The notes under the pieces: model-generated
Seen by the model: only the letters and a program-made list of their open reading frames with translations
Databases searched by the model: none
Told to the model about the DNA's origin: nothing
Made by a program: the position numbers and the translations under genes
Source of the DNA: Lepidostoma basale
Lineage: Eukaryota > Arthropoda > Insecta > Trichoptera > Lepidostomatidae
Length of the DNA stretch: 64,000 bases
Direction of reading: 5' to 3'
Assembly (NCBI GenBank): GCA_022606425.2
Contig: JAHDVF020000868.1
Span: forward strand, 496,001-560,000
Shown: positions 1-10,281 of the stretch, piece after piece
Numbering within the stretch: the stretch's first letter is position 1
Layout of the letters: the number at the start of each line of letters is the position of its first letter

Positions 1-2120
1 TTGGACAGTCTCACTGTTATCAGGAGCAATGGTATCCAACTGCTCATCACTTACTGTAAAACTATTCACTACAGGTTGATTTTGTTCACCAATACTTAAC
101 GCCTCGGTCTCCAATTGCTCATTACTAAAAATATAATCGTTTCCTTCAAATTGATTTTGTTCAAGAGTTTTTATGTTACTAGAAACTTCTGTCTCCAATT
201 TTTTAATGGGACTGTCTTCTTCTGACTTATTTTGTTCAACAATCTCATTGATACCGGGATCATTGGTATCCAATTGCACATTACTAATAGAACTGTTTTC
301 TTGGAACTGATCTTGTTGAATCATTTCATTGTCTGGAGATTCCCGCAAGTCCGTACAATATTCTTCAATTTGCTTAATCTGAATTTCACCGCCAACGCTA
401 TAACTTTCTACATTTGATAGTTCATAATTAATATTATCACTAGATTCTAAGTTATCAAGATCATTTTTACATTCAATTTTGGTAGCAAATTCATCGGAGC
501 TATTTAACATATTCACGAGATCTTGTCCATTAGAAATGAGCTTCACAATCATTGGATCCACATTGGAGTCAATTATTTCCATGCGGTACTCTATAGAATC
601 ATCCAGAGCCAGCTCAGCAAACTTTTCGTGGAACTTTTCATTCACTCGGGTGTGCTCGTGGGGCAATAATAGACTGCAATGTTTAGCTAAAGGTGGCAAA
701 TCATGCAGAGCCTTTGGAAGTTGTTTAAATGACTCCGCAACTGACACTGACCCATAGTCAATGTGACTTACTTCTGACCCATTCTCCCCGTGACTTAAGA
801 TTTTAGATCTATACCACAGAGAGTCTTCTGGAAACATGCTAACACAGAGAGCTCCCTCCTCGAGGTCCTTCAAATCATCAAAGTTCTCAGCATCAGCTAA
901 TGTTTCCGTGATAATATCAAGATTCTCCTGACTAGAGACGTAATGGACCCAGAAATCTTCGGGACAACTGCTGTAACAGATGCAAACTGGAGACATTTTG
1001 TCTTCACCAACCAGGGGGAGCCTATCCGGTGTGCTCGCATTGAGCTCACAAAGGGAAACCAATTCCTCGGTGACAGACTTGCCGTCAATATACAATTCTA
1101 CTATAGATATGTCTCCTGAAGCAATAAAGGAAACATTGAATATTGTAGCACCATCAGCGGCAAGATCGGCAAATTTAAGTTCGGCTTCTTTAGACCAATT
1201 CTGCACAGTCGTGGGTTTCTGTAAAGCGCACTTTCTTGATAAAGCAGGTAAATTTTTTAAATTTTCCGGTAGACTCCTCAATTCATTAGTTAAAGATGCA
1301 TTTCCATAATCCATGAATAAAACTTCGGTCCCGTCATTGCCGTGAATGATAACCTGCGCACGATACCATAAATCGTCTTCGGGAAATTTGGCAGCGCAAA
1401 TGGTCTCTTCGGCTATTTCAGAGAGCGGGGGGAACTCAGAGGCATTAAGCAACTCTTCTGATATTGCTTCTAAATCGAGAATAGAACTTTCCAATTGGAT
1501 CCAGAATTCAGAGGGAGAATTCAAATGGCTGGCAAAGCAGGTCGGCAGATCTCCACCGTCAGACTTGTCAGCGTGAGTGGCGTGCCCGCCCCCCACCAGC
1601 TTATCTGTAGTATTCTGATCATCGACATATAAGTTGACATATGTTGTGGCGCCTTTTAGGATAAAATCCGCATCAATGGGATTCTCAGTATTACCCAACA
1701 ACTGTGTGAACATATCGGATGATTGTTCAGTCCATTGCCCAGTTCCCGTCGGAGTGGCATTTACGCTGCACTTCATGGCGTATGGTTCAATTGTCTGCAG
1801 CTCGGCCGGTAATGATTTTAGAACTCCGGGAGTATTATCCAGAACATCAGTATTACCATAGTCGATGAATCTGACGGTTATGATATCATTATCAGAGTCC
1901 AAAATAATGGTACGGTAAAATTGTTCATCGGCCGAATATTTTGATACGCACAATTGACCAACTTCGTGGTCCAAGTAATCTTCATAACTTTCGGCATTCT
2001 TTTCTAAAGTGGCTTGCAGACTGTTAATACTATCCGAATCTGACTCCAGTTGCAGCCAAAATTGACCAGGGGTGTCAATATGAGTTACAAAAACTTTGGT
2101 AGTTGACTCAGGTTTTGCAT
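1..2120 (-). CDS. tud: tud exon 5 (Tudor domains 5-7 and repeat tail), continues past left edge
   Basis: Reading down from a TTTTTCTAG acceptor at 2122-2121, the frame set by exon 4 stays open for all 2120 bases, about 706 residues, to the window edge. It holds three Tudor domains: 5 (GQLCVSKYSADEQFYRTII, then VRFIDYGNTD), 6 (ICAAKFPEDDLWYRAQV, then VLFMDYGNAS) and 7 (ALCVSMFPEDSLWYRSKI, then VSHIDYGSVS). Each is preceded by an FW-containing SN-like segment (GQFWLQLES, SEFWIQLES, EDFWVHYVS). Domain 7 has Ser where the ligand-binding Asn is expected. After about residue 1660 the chain becomes an acidic tandem repeat. Intron 4 is only 87 bp. More Tudor domains probably lie beyond base 1, since the fly protein has eleven. 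Confidence 0.9.
70..320 (-). repeat. Tandem ~25-residue repeat in the tud coding exon
   Basis: Four successive minus-strand units start with QDQFQ (315-301), EQNKS (237-223), EQNQF (162-148) and EQNQP (87-73), spaced 26, 25 and 25 codons apart. Each runs on into a QLDT/QLETE-like segment. The units are acidic, Asn/Gln-rich and have diverged, and the array may continue past base 1. Confidence 0.75.
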
Positions 2121-2207
2121 CTAGAAAAAATTAAAACAATTATTATATTTCGGTATTCATAGTTTGTTAATGAAATATAAAATTAAAAGATGATGGTAAT
2201 AATTTAC

Positions 2208-2995
2208 TTGTATTTGCTGAATCGCTGAGAGCATAGTTATTCTCCACTAATTTCTGACCAATGTCCATTCCATCCCCAGTACATAGTGAAACATGGTAGA
2301 TGCCGTCTTGCTCCGAATGGAAAGTACATTTGTACAAAGAAGAAGTGAAATATTCTTTAATCTGCGGGTCTGTGGCCCAAGTTCCCTGAGCGGGGGTGAT
2401 TCCATGAAGGGAGCAGTGCACAGACAGCCTCGGTATTTCCATAAGATCATCTTCCAATTGCCAAATATCAGTTGCAGTAACTTGGCTAGTATTTCCAAAA
2501 TCGACAAACTGTACAGTGTAATTTCCGTAATTGGATTCCAGAACTTGTGCACGGTAAAGCACCCTGTCCTCTGGGAAACGCGCCAGAACCGAGGAGCCGA
2601 CGGCTAGTTCAGAGCTGTTGGGCTTGATGCCAGAGTATTGATTTGGTATTTTGAACATCATGACATTAAACTCTTTTTCTTGACTTATAATTTGTATGAA
2701 AAAGTCATTTGGATCAACAAACCAAGAGACTTTAACATTTTGGACTTCGCCATTATTCAAAGTGTACTTTTGAAAGGGTGTTTCAAAGCTAACGGGGTTA
2801 GTTAGGCTTTTAGCGGGGAGACTAGGAGAGGCCGCGGATGTGTCACCATACTTGTTAGGTGACTTATTTTTCCACGAGTTGTCGTATTTCTTTCCTTGAT
2901 CTTGTGATCTATCAGAGTACTGCTTTCCTCTTTCTCCATCATATTCTTTTTGTCCAGATTTAGCCTTATAAAATCTATCTTGTTTGGTGTTTTCC
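2208..2995 (-). CDS. tud: tud exon 4 (linker plus Tudor domain 4)
   Basis: A 788-bp exon with a TCTTTTTAG acceptor at 2997-2996 and a GTAAAT donor at 2207-2202. The first ~60 residues continue the Lys/Asp/Tyr-rich linker. An extended Tudor unit follows, with core motifs SSVLARFPEDRVLYRAQV and VQFVDFGNTS (about residues 960-1010 of the assembled protein), flanked by the usual SN-like regions (KVSWFVDPNDFFIQI and YHVSLCTGDG). One leading base completes the codon from exon 3, and one trailing A joins exon 5 to make Asn. The cage is mostly kept, with Phe in place of the usual Tyr in FGN. Confidence 0.88.
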
Positions 2996-3066
2996 CTAAA
3001 AAGATAAAACAAATTAATATTTTGCCAATGGTCTTATATTAAGAAACACACATATGCATGTGCACC

Positions 3067-3573
3067 CAAGGTATATAGAATAAATATGGTAAGATATTCC
3101 GCGTTTTATTTTTGACATCTACTGCGCAGCTACGTCACGTGGAGACCCAAGCATTAGGTTGTGTAGTATGAGTTGAGTATATATTTATACATTGGGTATG
3201 GAATTTTTCTTTGTTTATTTATTACGTCTAATTAAAAGAAGTTTTTGTAATTGTATTAAATAAATTATGACAAATCGTTTTCTTTATTTAAGTTATTGTT
3301 TTTTTTATTTTTCTTTTTTTAGAGTTAGCATCTTCAATGAGCTTTAAGTTCATTGTTCTTATTTTGAAAAACATTTTACATCGATAAAAAAGATTTTTAA
3401 CTGGATATGGCAAATCAACTCCATTTGATTTAGCTTGTTTATAGTTATTTAGGTTTGTTTATAGTTTCGTTTCGATTTCGAGTTCACCACATGACGTCAC
3501 TTGACAGCAAATTATTAGAAAGGGATAGCATGCTACGTGCGCAATATCTTACCATATTATTCTATATACCTTG
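3067..3573. mobile_element. MITE with ~33-bp inverted termini and 9-bp target duplication (Mutator-type length)
   Basis: The left end CAAGGTATATAGAATAAATA and the right end, read inwards, CAAGGTATATAGAATAATAT match over ~33 bp with an indel. ATGTGCACC flanks both sides (3058-3066 and 3574-3582). The element is 507 bp, non-coding, and sits in tud intron 3. A 9-bp duplication suggests a Mutator-like origin, but no transposase is present. Confidence 0.8.
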
Positions 3574-3582
3574 ATGTGCACC

Positions 3583-5196
3583 GTATAATATGTATTTATT
3601 GGTACTAAATGTTTTGTAAACAACATAAATAAAAATATTACTCAAATTTCTCATAAGATTTTGTGTTACCCAGCAATTATACAAAAAATTTGTAGTGAGT
3701 TTATATTAATGTTCAAATTATTTGTAACTACTAACTCCTGAATTAATAGTATAAATGTGATCTATGTTGATTACTGAATGCACAACATATATCACATCCA
3801 TTGCAAACTGAAGAGTGTTTTTTTTTTTTAATTATTTTTACTAAATCAAAAGCAGTTTAACCCTTACTTGTATGACAAGTTTTTCAACATGATATAATAA
3901 AAGCTAGTTGGCCACATGACCATGTGCCCTAGAGATAATTAATTTATAAAAATTGTCTTTCATAAATTATTTAAACCAGGATGATTTAAATATCAAAGAC
4001 GAAGAAAGGAGAAGTTCACAGTATCCCTACAACGGTCATCCGTGACCAACACCGATTTACATATTAACATTGTACTGCTACGCAATGGCTAACACCGATG
4101 ATTGAAATAGACAAATAAAAACTCAAAGAAAACTTAGAATAACGCATCAAAATATTAAAAACAAAAAATCATCACACAGAGCAAAAACAAAACTTATCTA
4201 CAAAGAACAACATTTCAAAAATTTATTTGAAATTTTCTGGCGATCAAAGTGTTGCCACTTTAGATTCCTCAGATAAAATAAAATATTAATTTCTTGCTAA
4301 CAAATTTAATACTGATCAAAAATTAAACATAATATTAACATTTTTCATTACATTTATAGTCTAAATATAAACAATAGAAAATTGAAAAAAAAACACACGC
4401 ACACACTATTTAAAAAAAGGATAATAAAGTGGTGGTGACATGCTATTTAAAATAATGAAAAATGTTTTTGGTAATATTATCATTATGACGAATATAAATA
4501 ACATGTGAATTAAAAATGAAGTTTTTATAAAAATAAATAAAAATTATTTAATGTAAAATATAAAACATTGAAAAAAGAAATGAAAACTATTTCAAACACA
4601 ACATAATCAGATCTAGAGGTGTTGAAAACATTCAATAATTATTAAAGTGAAATGGATGATCATAGAAACTGATAATAGCATATAATGTCCATTTATTTCA
4701 TTATTATTATTATTTTATTATAAATTGATTAAAGATGATATTAAAATATATGAGTGAAGGTATTGTTAAATGTTTATTAATAATTAATAGTGCCCAGAAT
4801 CAGCAGTGTCATTAAGATTTTAATTTTAGCTTTAGTTTTTAGGTTAAAATTTTAAACATATTTTTAATATTAATTAACAACTCTAAGGAACGAAATAAAG
4901 TAATCTCAAAGATTACACGAAGACTCCTATTCTAATTCAATAGAACGTATTTATTGTTTCTTGAACAATGATGAAAATTTATTATATTTTATGGCAATTA
5001 CAAGCTGACATTTTCATTCGTATTAATTAGAATGTGAGTGACTTGTGATGTCAGATAATCCAACAAATGACGAACAAAATTAGGTTTGACAGAGAAACTA
5101 CAAGCAAGGCACACAAACCATAACCAAAAAAAGAAACGTGCAAAACGCAAAAGAAACACAAGCATAAGCAAACATTGATCTCAATGAACGAAATAC
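3583..5196. other. Rest of tud intron 3, AT-rich, no gene seen
   Basis: Very AT-rich sequence with many A or T runs. No open coding segment with splice signals was found. Bases ~4940-5030 resemble 47310-47400 (TATTGTTTCTTGAACAATG and TTTTATGG), so an old piece of the fold-back family lies here. Confidence 0.6.
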
Positions 5197-5346
5197 CGGT
5201 GATATTGTGTACCAACACCACCAGACGACTTTTTTTTCTCCGTCCAGTTATAGGACTTCTGGTGCGGTTTACTAAGTGAGGGATTATCTTCCCGTTGATT
5301 CGCATCGTTCCGTTTGTAAGGTTCCCGATGACCGCCGTAATGCTTC
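5197..5346 (-). CDS. tud: tud exon 3 (short linker exon)
   Basis: Minus-strand reading after a CTTCCAG acceptor at 5348-5347 gives a hydrophilic peptide (KHYGGHREPYKRNDANQRED, then NPSLSKPHQKSYNWTEKKK). Its composition matches the flanking linker exons. The first base completes the Glu codon split at the end of exon 2. The 3' end is less certain: a GTATTT donor at 5196-5191 gives 150 bp and is the better GT that leaves two bases, as exon 4 requires. A GTACAC site at 5212-5207 would break the frame. It carries no recognised domain. Confidence 0.65.
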
Positions 5347-6429
5347 CTGGAAGATTTGTTAATTTTTTTTATACAAAAATTTAGAAAATACCTAACTTAA
5401 CCTAACCAATTAGCCAACATGTGTGGTAAATCAGAATTATTTTCAGTATATTTAGTTCACTATATTTACAAATATGTAGATAAAATCAAATAGTAACTTC
5501 ATCTATTTTTCTTTCTTTCCAGATTTAGCTTTTACACAGTGCTAATCCCTCTACACAGTACAACTTAAAATTTTACCAAAACATTTTTACTAAGAAGGCA
5601 AAGATAGACAATGCAAACTACCAAAAAGATGGATTTACCTCGCAGGAAGCCAATCTCTCTTAAGAAACAAACCACCGGGCCTACATTAAGAAGAAGATTA
5701 TGTTTGGTTCTCTACAGTCAGGTTACATGTTTTTGGTGTTTTAGAGAAGGGCATAATCTTTTCATTAGAAATTGTCATGTATATATTTTTTACAGGCATT
5801 GTGTAGTCTGTCTAGCATTTTTTATAGGTCACTGTTACTCACCTATGATTATAGCATTGTCCGCATAACAGACCACATTAGAAATAGCGAAGTATTTTTT
5901 TTATTTTTTAATGTTTTGTGTATACAATCACAAAATGTATCCACTTAAAAATGAAAACCCTTGATATAACAGATCACATAATAGGGTATACATAACCTTA
6001 ATATTGATGTAGAAACATTTATGCATTTTCAATCAAAATGCACATGAAACCAGTGCATTTCTTGCACCGCTATTGTTTTCTCTCTTTCATTCACTTTGAT
6101 AGACCTGAGTGACTTTGAATCACACTCACAGCTTCACAAAATTGAACACTGTGTACAATAGAACAATATTCTAGAGCAAAATTTTATGAAATTTGCAAAC
6201 ATTGAGCATCAAATTTGGATACCAGCCAAAGTACATTTTCTTCATGTTAAATTATTTCAAAAGGAAATTTAACATACAATCTCTAGCCAATAATCCATAC
6301 AAGATTGTAATAATTACAGTATGATAAAGATTGTCTAACTTCTAGAGTTTATATTATAGTTATATGTTAAGCTGATTGATTGACCTACCCACTAGCATCA
6401 CCGCTATTATATAATACAATATTTTTACA

Positions 6430-6510
6430 TTTCTAAAGTGGGCAATACCTCCCACTTGTGGCCACTGGGACAATTAAAGGTGTGGTAGAAGTCACCAATC
6501 AGTGGTTTAA
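6430..6510. mobile_element. Degraded end of the hAT-type MITE family
   Basis: CTAAAGTGGGCAATACCTCC followed by CACTTGTGGCC and GTGGTAGAAGTC parallels the left end of the intact copy at 29945 (TCAAAGTGGGCGATAACG, CCTTGTGGGCG, GGCAGTAGAAGAC). The opposite end and the target duplication were not found. Confidence 0.4.
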
Positions 6511-6771
6511 GATTTTTGACACGATTCACACGAGAGTGTGAGCACAAGCACAGTTGTCAGCAAATGGTTCCCTGTTACTATAAATAAGAAAAATGTGTAA
6601 AATCTAAGTAAATTTTGTTTATTTTAATTCCAACACTGATAACTTTACTACTGACCATTAAAAAAAACTTACTATTCGATATTCTGAGATTGAGCTGTCT
6701 ACTACAAAAAACATTAATTGGATTTTAACAATTGTCACATACAGGCTAATTATATTTGAAATAAATATTAA

Positions 6772-7140
6772 CTACTAGTTGCAACCCGTGAAATATTCAC
6801 GGAAGTAAAGATTTTCTACCACTTATAAACTTGGTTCCACAGTACAATGGTAATAAGTTTTTACTTTAAAAAACATCTTTTATTTTTTACACACATTTAA
6901 AATTTCACAACTAACAATACCAAAATTTTCTCCTTTTGTTTTTTACACTATTGTCATACAACAATAATCAGAACAAAATTCTAAATGATTCAGAAACGTT
7001 CAAGGGACATGCGCATCGTGTGCCTTTCGAATTACTTGCAGAGAGAATCGGTGTATTCCTCTCTCGCTCTCTTGCATTCAAAATATTCTTGTATTCTTTC
7101 TAGATGATATCCGATTTTTGCCTGTTCATATTATGATTTT
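6772..7140 (-). mobile_element. Helitron-like non-autonomous element, 3' end at 6772
   Basis: Read on the minus strand, the sequence ends in a palindrome (CCGTGAATATTTCACGG) followed by GTTGCAACTAG and then T. This is the hairpin-plus-CTRR layout of a Helitron 3' terminus. A homologous copy in the opposite orientation lies at 56448-56797. Similarity extends to about 7140 (ATATTTTGAATGCAAGAGAG region). No Rep/helicase coding sequence is present. Confidence 0.55.
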
Positions 7141-7664
7141 AGTATGGTGATAAATTAGGATTAGGTTAAATATTCTGATTTTCAAATGATCATAAAAGAG
7201 AAACTGGGGAATGCACACATATCGCTTGTAGTCTAATATCTCCCTTTACTCTTAAGTATACATTTAATAATATGATTTATATAATAACTAAAACAGTGTT
7301 TTTTCCATTGTTGAACATATTTTTTAAGTTTATTTAGTTCTCCCGATGATTAAGATTTAATACCTTTGAAAACATATAATTTTATATACAGTCGAACTTG
7401 GGAAGATGGGACAGACAAAATTTGCTCGGGAAAAGCATCACTCCTTATATAAGAGAATGGGTATTTTTAAATGCAGAAAAATATCCATCACATGAAGACA
7501 TGAAGTATCTGTTTCTTCGCTATATCAGAATCTCGCTTTTTCCATTATCATAATAACGAAGTTCGACTGTATATTGCATAGTCTCCATTTTCAATTTCAA
7601 TTGTACAAAATGTTTATTTCATTTAAAAACAAAAATAGTGTTCAGATAAAAAAAATACACTTAC

Positions 7665-7903
7665 TCATTTTTTCTGTCATAGTTATTATAACCTTGCTCC
7701 GAGTCTCTATCGTGTTTTTTCCATGTCTTGCGAGGTTGGCCTCCGTCCTTGCTATCAAATGATTTATCGCTGTTATTATCATAGTTGTTCTTCCTTTCTG
7801 CTGTGTTATAAGACCCTTTGCCTTTTTTATGGCTAGAAACATCAGTGGCTTGAGCCGAAACATTTGTTCCTTCATTTGCAGAGGGTTGGGGTGGCGAATA
7901 GAT
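7665..7903 (-). CDS. tud: tud exon 2 (charged, disordered linker)
   Basis: A 239-bp exon entered in phase 0 after a TTTCAG acceptor (7905-7904) and ended by a GTAAGT donor at 7664-7659, leaving two bases of a split Glu codon. It begins IYSPPQPSANEG and then becomes very hydrophilic, rich in Lys, Asn, Asp and Tyr (for example KKHDRDSEQGYNNYDRKN). No domain is visible. It is probably a flexible spacer between Tudor 3 and Tudor 4. Intron 1 upstream is short (272 bp). The frame runs straight on from exon 1. Confidence 0.8.
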
Positions 7904-8175
7904 CTGAAATTCAATTTTCAAGTAAAAACCAAATGTTTATTCCTCATGAATAGAACATCAAAATAAATAGAATAATATAAAAATGTAAGTAGAGATATTA
8001 GTACTACAAAGATTGTTAGGTCCGAGGTATTTCTGCTAAACCCCAGATTGTAAAAATGAGTTGGATCGCCAACATTTGTATGTATGCGGTGTCATAAGGA
8101 AAATATAAAACATAAATTGAACAAACGTGGTCCTGTACACTTAAAAATAATAAACAAAAACATAAATAGACTTAC

Positions 8176-10281
8176 AGGATTGGCTGACACGGCAGGTGGG
8201 GCGACGAGGGCTCGATTAATAGCGTCTGCAATGAGTGTGGGCGGTGTGCGAGAGTGGTCCATCAAGTCCACCAGCAGCACGCCCCCTTCCAGCAGACCCT
8301 GCACGCGCATGTTCAGGATCTTCTCCAGGGTGAGAGCCTCCAGACTGTCTGAGGTGCGCTGGTCAAAAGGCTTGTCTTCAAACATCTTCAGGGCACAGTG
8401 AATCGCTTGAGCCTTCATCTTCATTAGCCGCTGGCTAATCGGACGCAATGATTCCGCGGTGACCTCTTGATCATTTCCGTAATCAACATAATTCACAGTG
8501 ATCCGATCTTTCCTGATATTGGTGACTAGGGCTCGGTACCAGTTGTGGTCATCGGGGAAGAGGGCGCAGCAGGTCATGCCGCACTTGACTTGGTGGAATT
8601 GAATAGGTGCAGCTTGCGCACAATGTTGGTCTACTTCGCCCATCATGGCGTTAAGAGCGTCGATATTATCCGATAGTTGGATGTAGAACTTTGTGCAGCT
8701 GTCCACATACGACACTAGTACAGAGTGCTCTCCGGATATGGATGCAGGATCAATCTTTTGAAAAGATGGATTTTGTTTCTGTAATAGTATATCCTTAACA
8801 CTTTCACCATTACAAAATAATTCACAATACTGAATTAGCGGTGGACCTTCGGGCGGAACAACTCTGAGAGTGAGCACTTTGTTATTAACAATTTCATAAA
8901 ATTCATTTTTGATTTCTTCAGTTATCTGCAGACCCATGATTCCAGATAAACTAAACCTTAGTGCAAATACGCAAGGGGTGACAAATTCTTCAGGAATGGA
9001 AAAAATGTCTGAATGGGATACGGACTCAGTCATTCCGAAATCTACAAAAAACAATTTGCATTGCGAAGGAGTCAACCCCATTACCACGGCACGGCACAAG
9101 GTGTTGTCTTCGGAGAAGCGGCCCAGACAGACGGAGCCTATCATAGGTGGCTCCGACAGAACCTTCGGCGGTTCACTGTTGACCCGGGAGACAATGGAAG
9201 TTAAGAAATTTTCATCACTCTTCAGTTGAATTGCAAATAGTTTGGGACCATCTTTTGCAAATGATACGTGAACTTCGTGTTGGGAATTCAATTCTAGCAG
9301 GCGGCTTTTATATGTGGAGGGATTTTTCTGGACAGGGGGAGCTCCAGCAGTAGCGACTTTAGGCGGATCCTGGCTTTCAAACCGGGCCGCACTTCTCTCA
9401 TCTGGTCCTCTGTTCAAGGGCCGAGGGGCAGTCATGTTTCGTAACTTCATTTTATTTGCAACAACGGGTTCCTTAGGAGTATTCCGTGCGTATGGTTCGT
9501 AGTGTGGAGAGTTCTGAGCGATCTGAAAGCGATATCCCTGGCCCACATTCTCAGGGGGCGCCTCCACATCGGATGCAAAACGACTGGGCTTATGCGGCGG
9601 AGGCCCGGCGTGGGCCGCAGGAAAGTTTTTGGGTGGATTTTGAAGTATTTTAACTCCGCTTAACATTTTCTGCAAAATAATTTGCTGATTCTGCAGGCTC
9701 ACTTCAACTCCATATTTCCGGGAGTACAGATATTGTGACAAGTCAACACCCTTAAATTGCATTTTGACAAAATATTTATTGTATATGAAGAGTTCGACGA
9801 CACAAGATAATTCGTTGTAATAAATCAAATTCCGAATTTCGCTAACTGCAGTCTCGTCCCACATGCCGTTGGGGTTAATGATGGATGAAAGTAGGTAGTC
9901 GGTGGCTTGAGGCGGTGAAGACTTGAGTGCATCTGGATAAGAATTTATTAATCTTATGGAGCTAGCGGGGATAGAATCGCTGTTACCGTAGTCGATAAAG
10001 CAAACCGAAACAAATCCCGAATCAATGTTAAGAAGGTTAATAATTGTGGCTCTGTAGAAAGAATCGTCGTGGTACTTAGCGATACATAACATACCGCAAC
10101 GAAGAGCATTTGGCTGAACACGACCTAAGCCGGCGCGCAAGTCATCTCGAGAAGACATAATAAGCCTTTCTATCTTGGTGGCTTCTTTTTTATCAGCTTG
10201 CCCGAACATTTTTAAATAAGGGCCTTCACTGTCAACGTGCGTCATCCACAGTAAAAACTCGGTTCCAATAGCCATCGCCAT
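8176..10281 (-). CDS. tud: Multi-Tudor-domain protein, likely Tudor: exon 1 (N-terminus, Tudor domains 1-3)
   Basis: First coding exon, 702 complete codons from an ATG at 10281 (A at -3, G at +4; a second in-frame ATG lies two codons on) to a GTAAGT donor at 8175-8170. The start MAMAIGTEFLLWMTHVDSEG is followed by three Tudor modules. Domain 1 lies near residues 58-115 (FYRATI...CFIDYGN), domain 2 near 379-432 (LCRAVV...FFVDFGM) and domain 3 near 563-618 (WYRALV...NYVDYGN). Residues ~215-330 form a Pro-rich low-complexity linker. Tudor proteins of this class bind symmetrically dimethylated arginines on Piwi proteins and scaffold germ granules. Domains 1 and 3 keep the aromatic-cage and Asn pattern; domain 2 lacks the cage Tyr and the Asn. 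Many Tudors and no RING or KH domain favour Tudor itself over Qin or Papi. The family is certain; the exact orthologue is inferred. Confidence 0.9.

Larger units (their letters stand above)
5347..7664. other. tud intron 2, AT-rich with transposon remnants
   Basis: The region contains the Helitron-like end (6772-7140) and a degraded hAT-type MITE end (6430-6510). A plus-strand 85-codon frame at 5611-5868 has no convincing homology. Nothing else coding is supported. Confidence 0.6.

Noticed and set aside
230..1860. Several plus-strand frames of 60-110 codons.
   Set aside because: They lie antisense to the tud exon, whose minus-strand frame is continuous with seven clear Tudor-domain signatures overall.
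5207..5212. GTACAC as the 3' donor of tud exon 3.
   Set aside because: It would leave one base where exon 4 needs two, shifting the frame. GTATTT at 5196-5191 keeps it.
5611..5868. Plus-strand frame with a CFWCFREGH...C zinc-knuckle-like motif.
   Set aside because: The Cys/His spacing does not fit CX2CX4HX4C, the rest is low-complexity, and it lies in a tud intron on the other strand.
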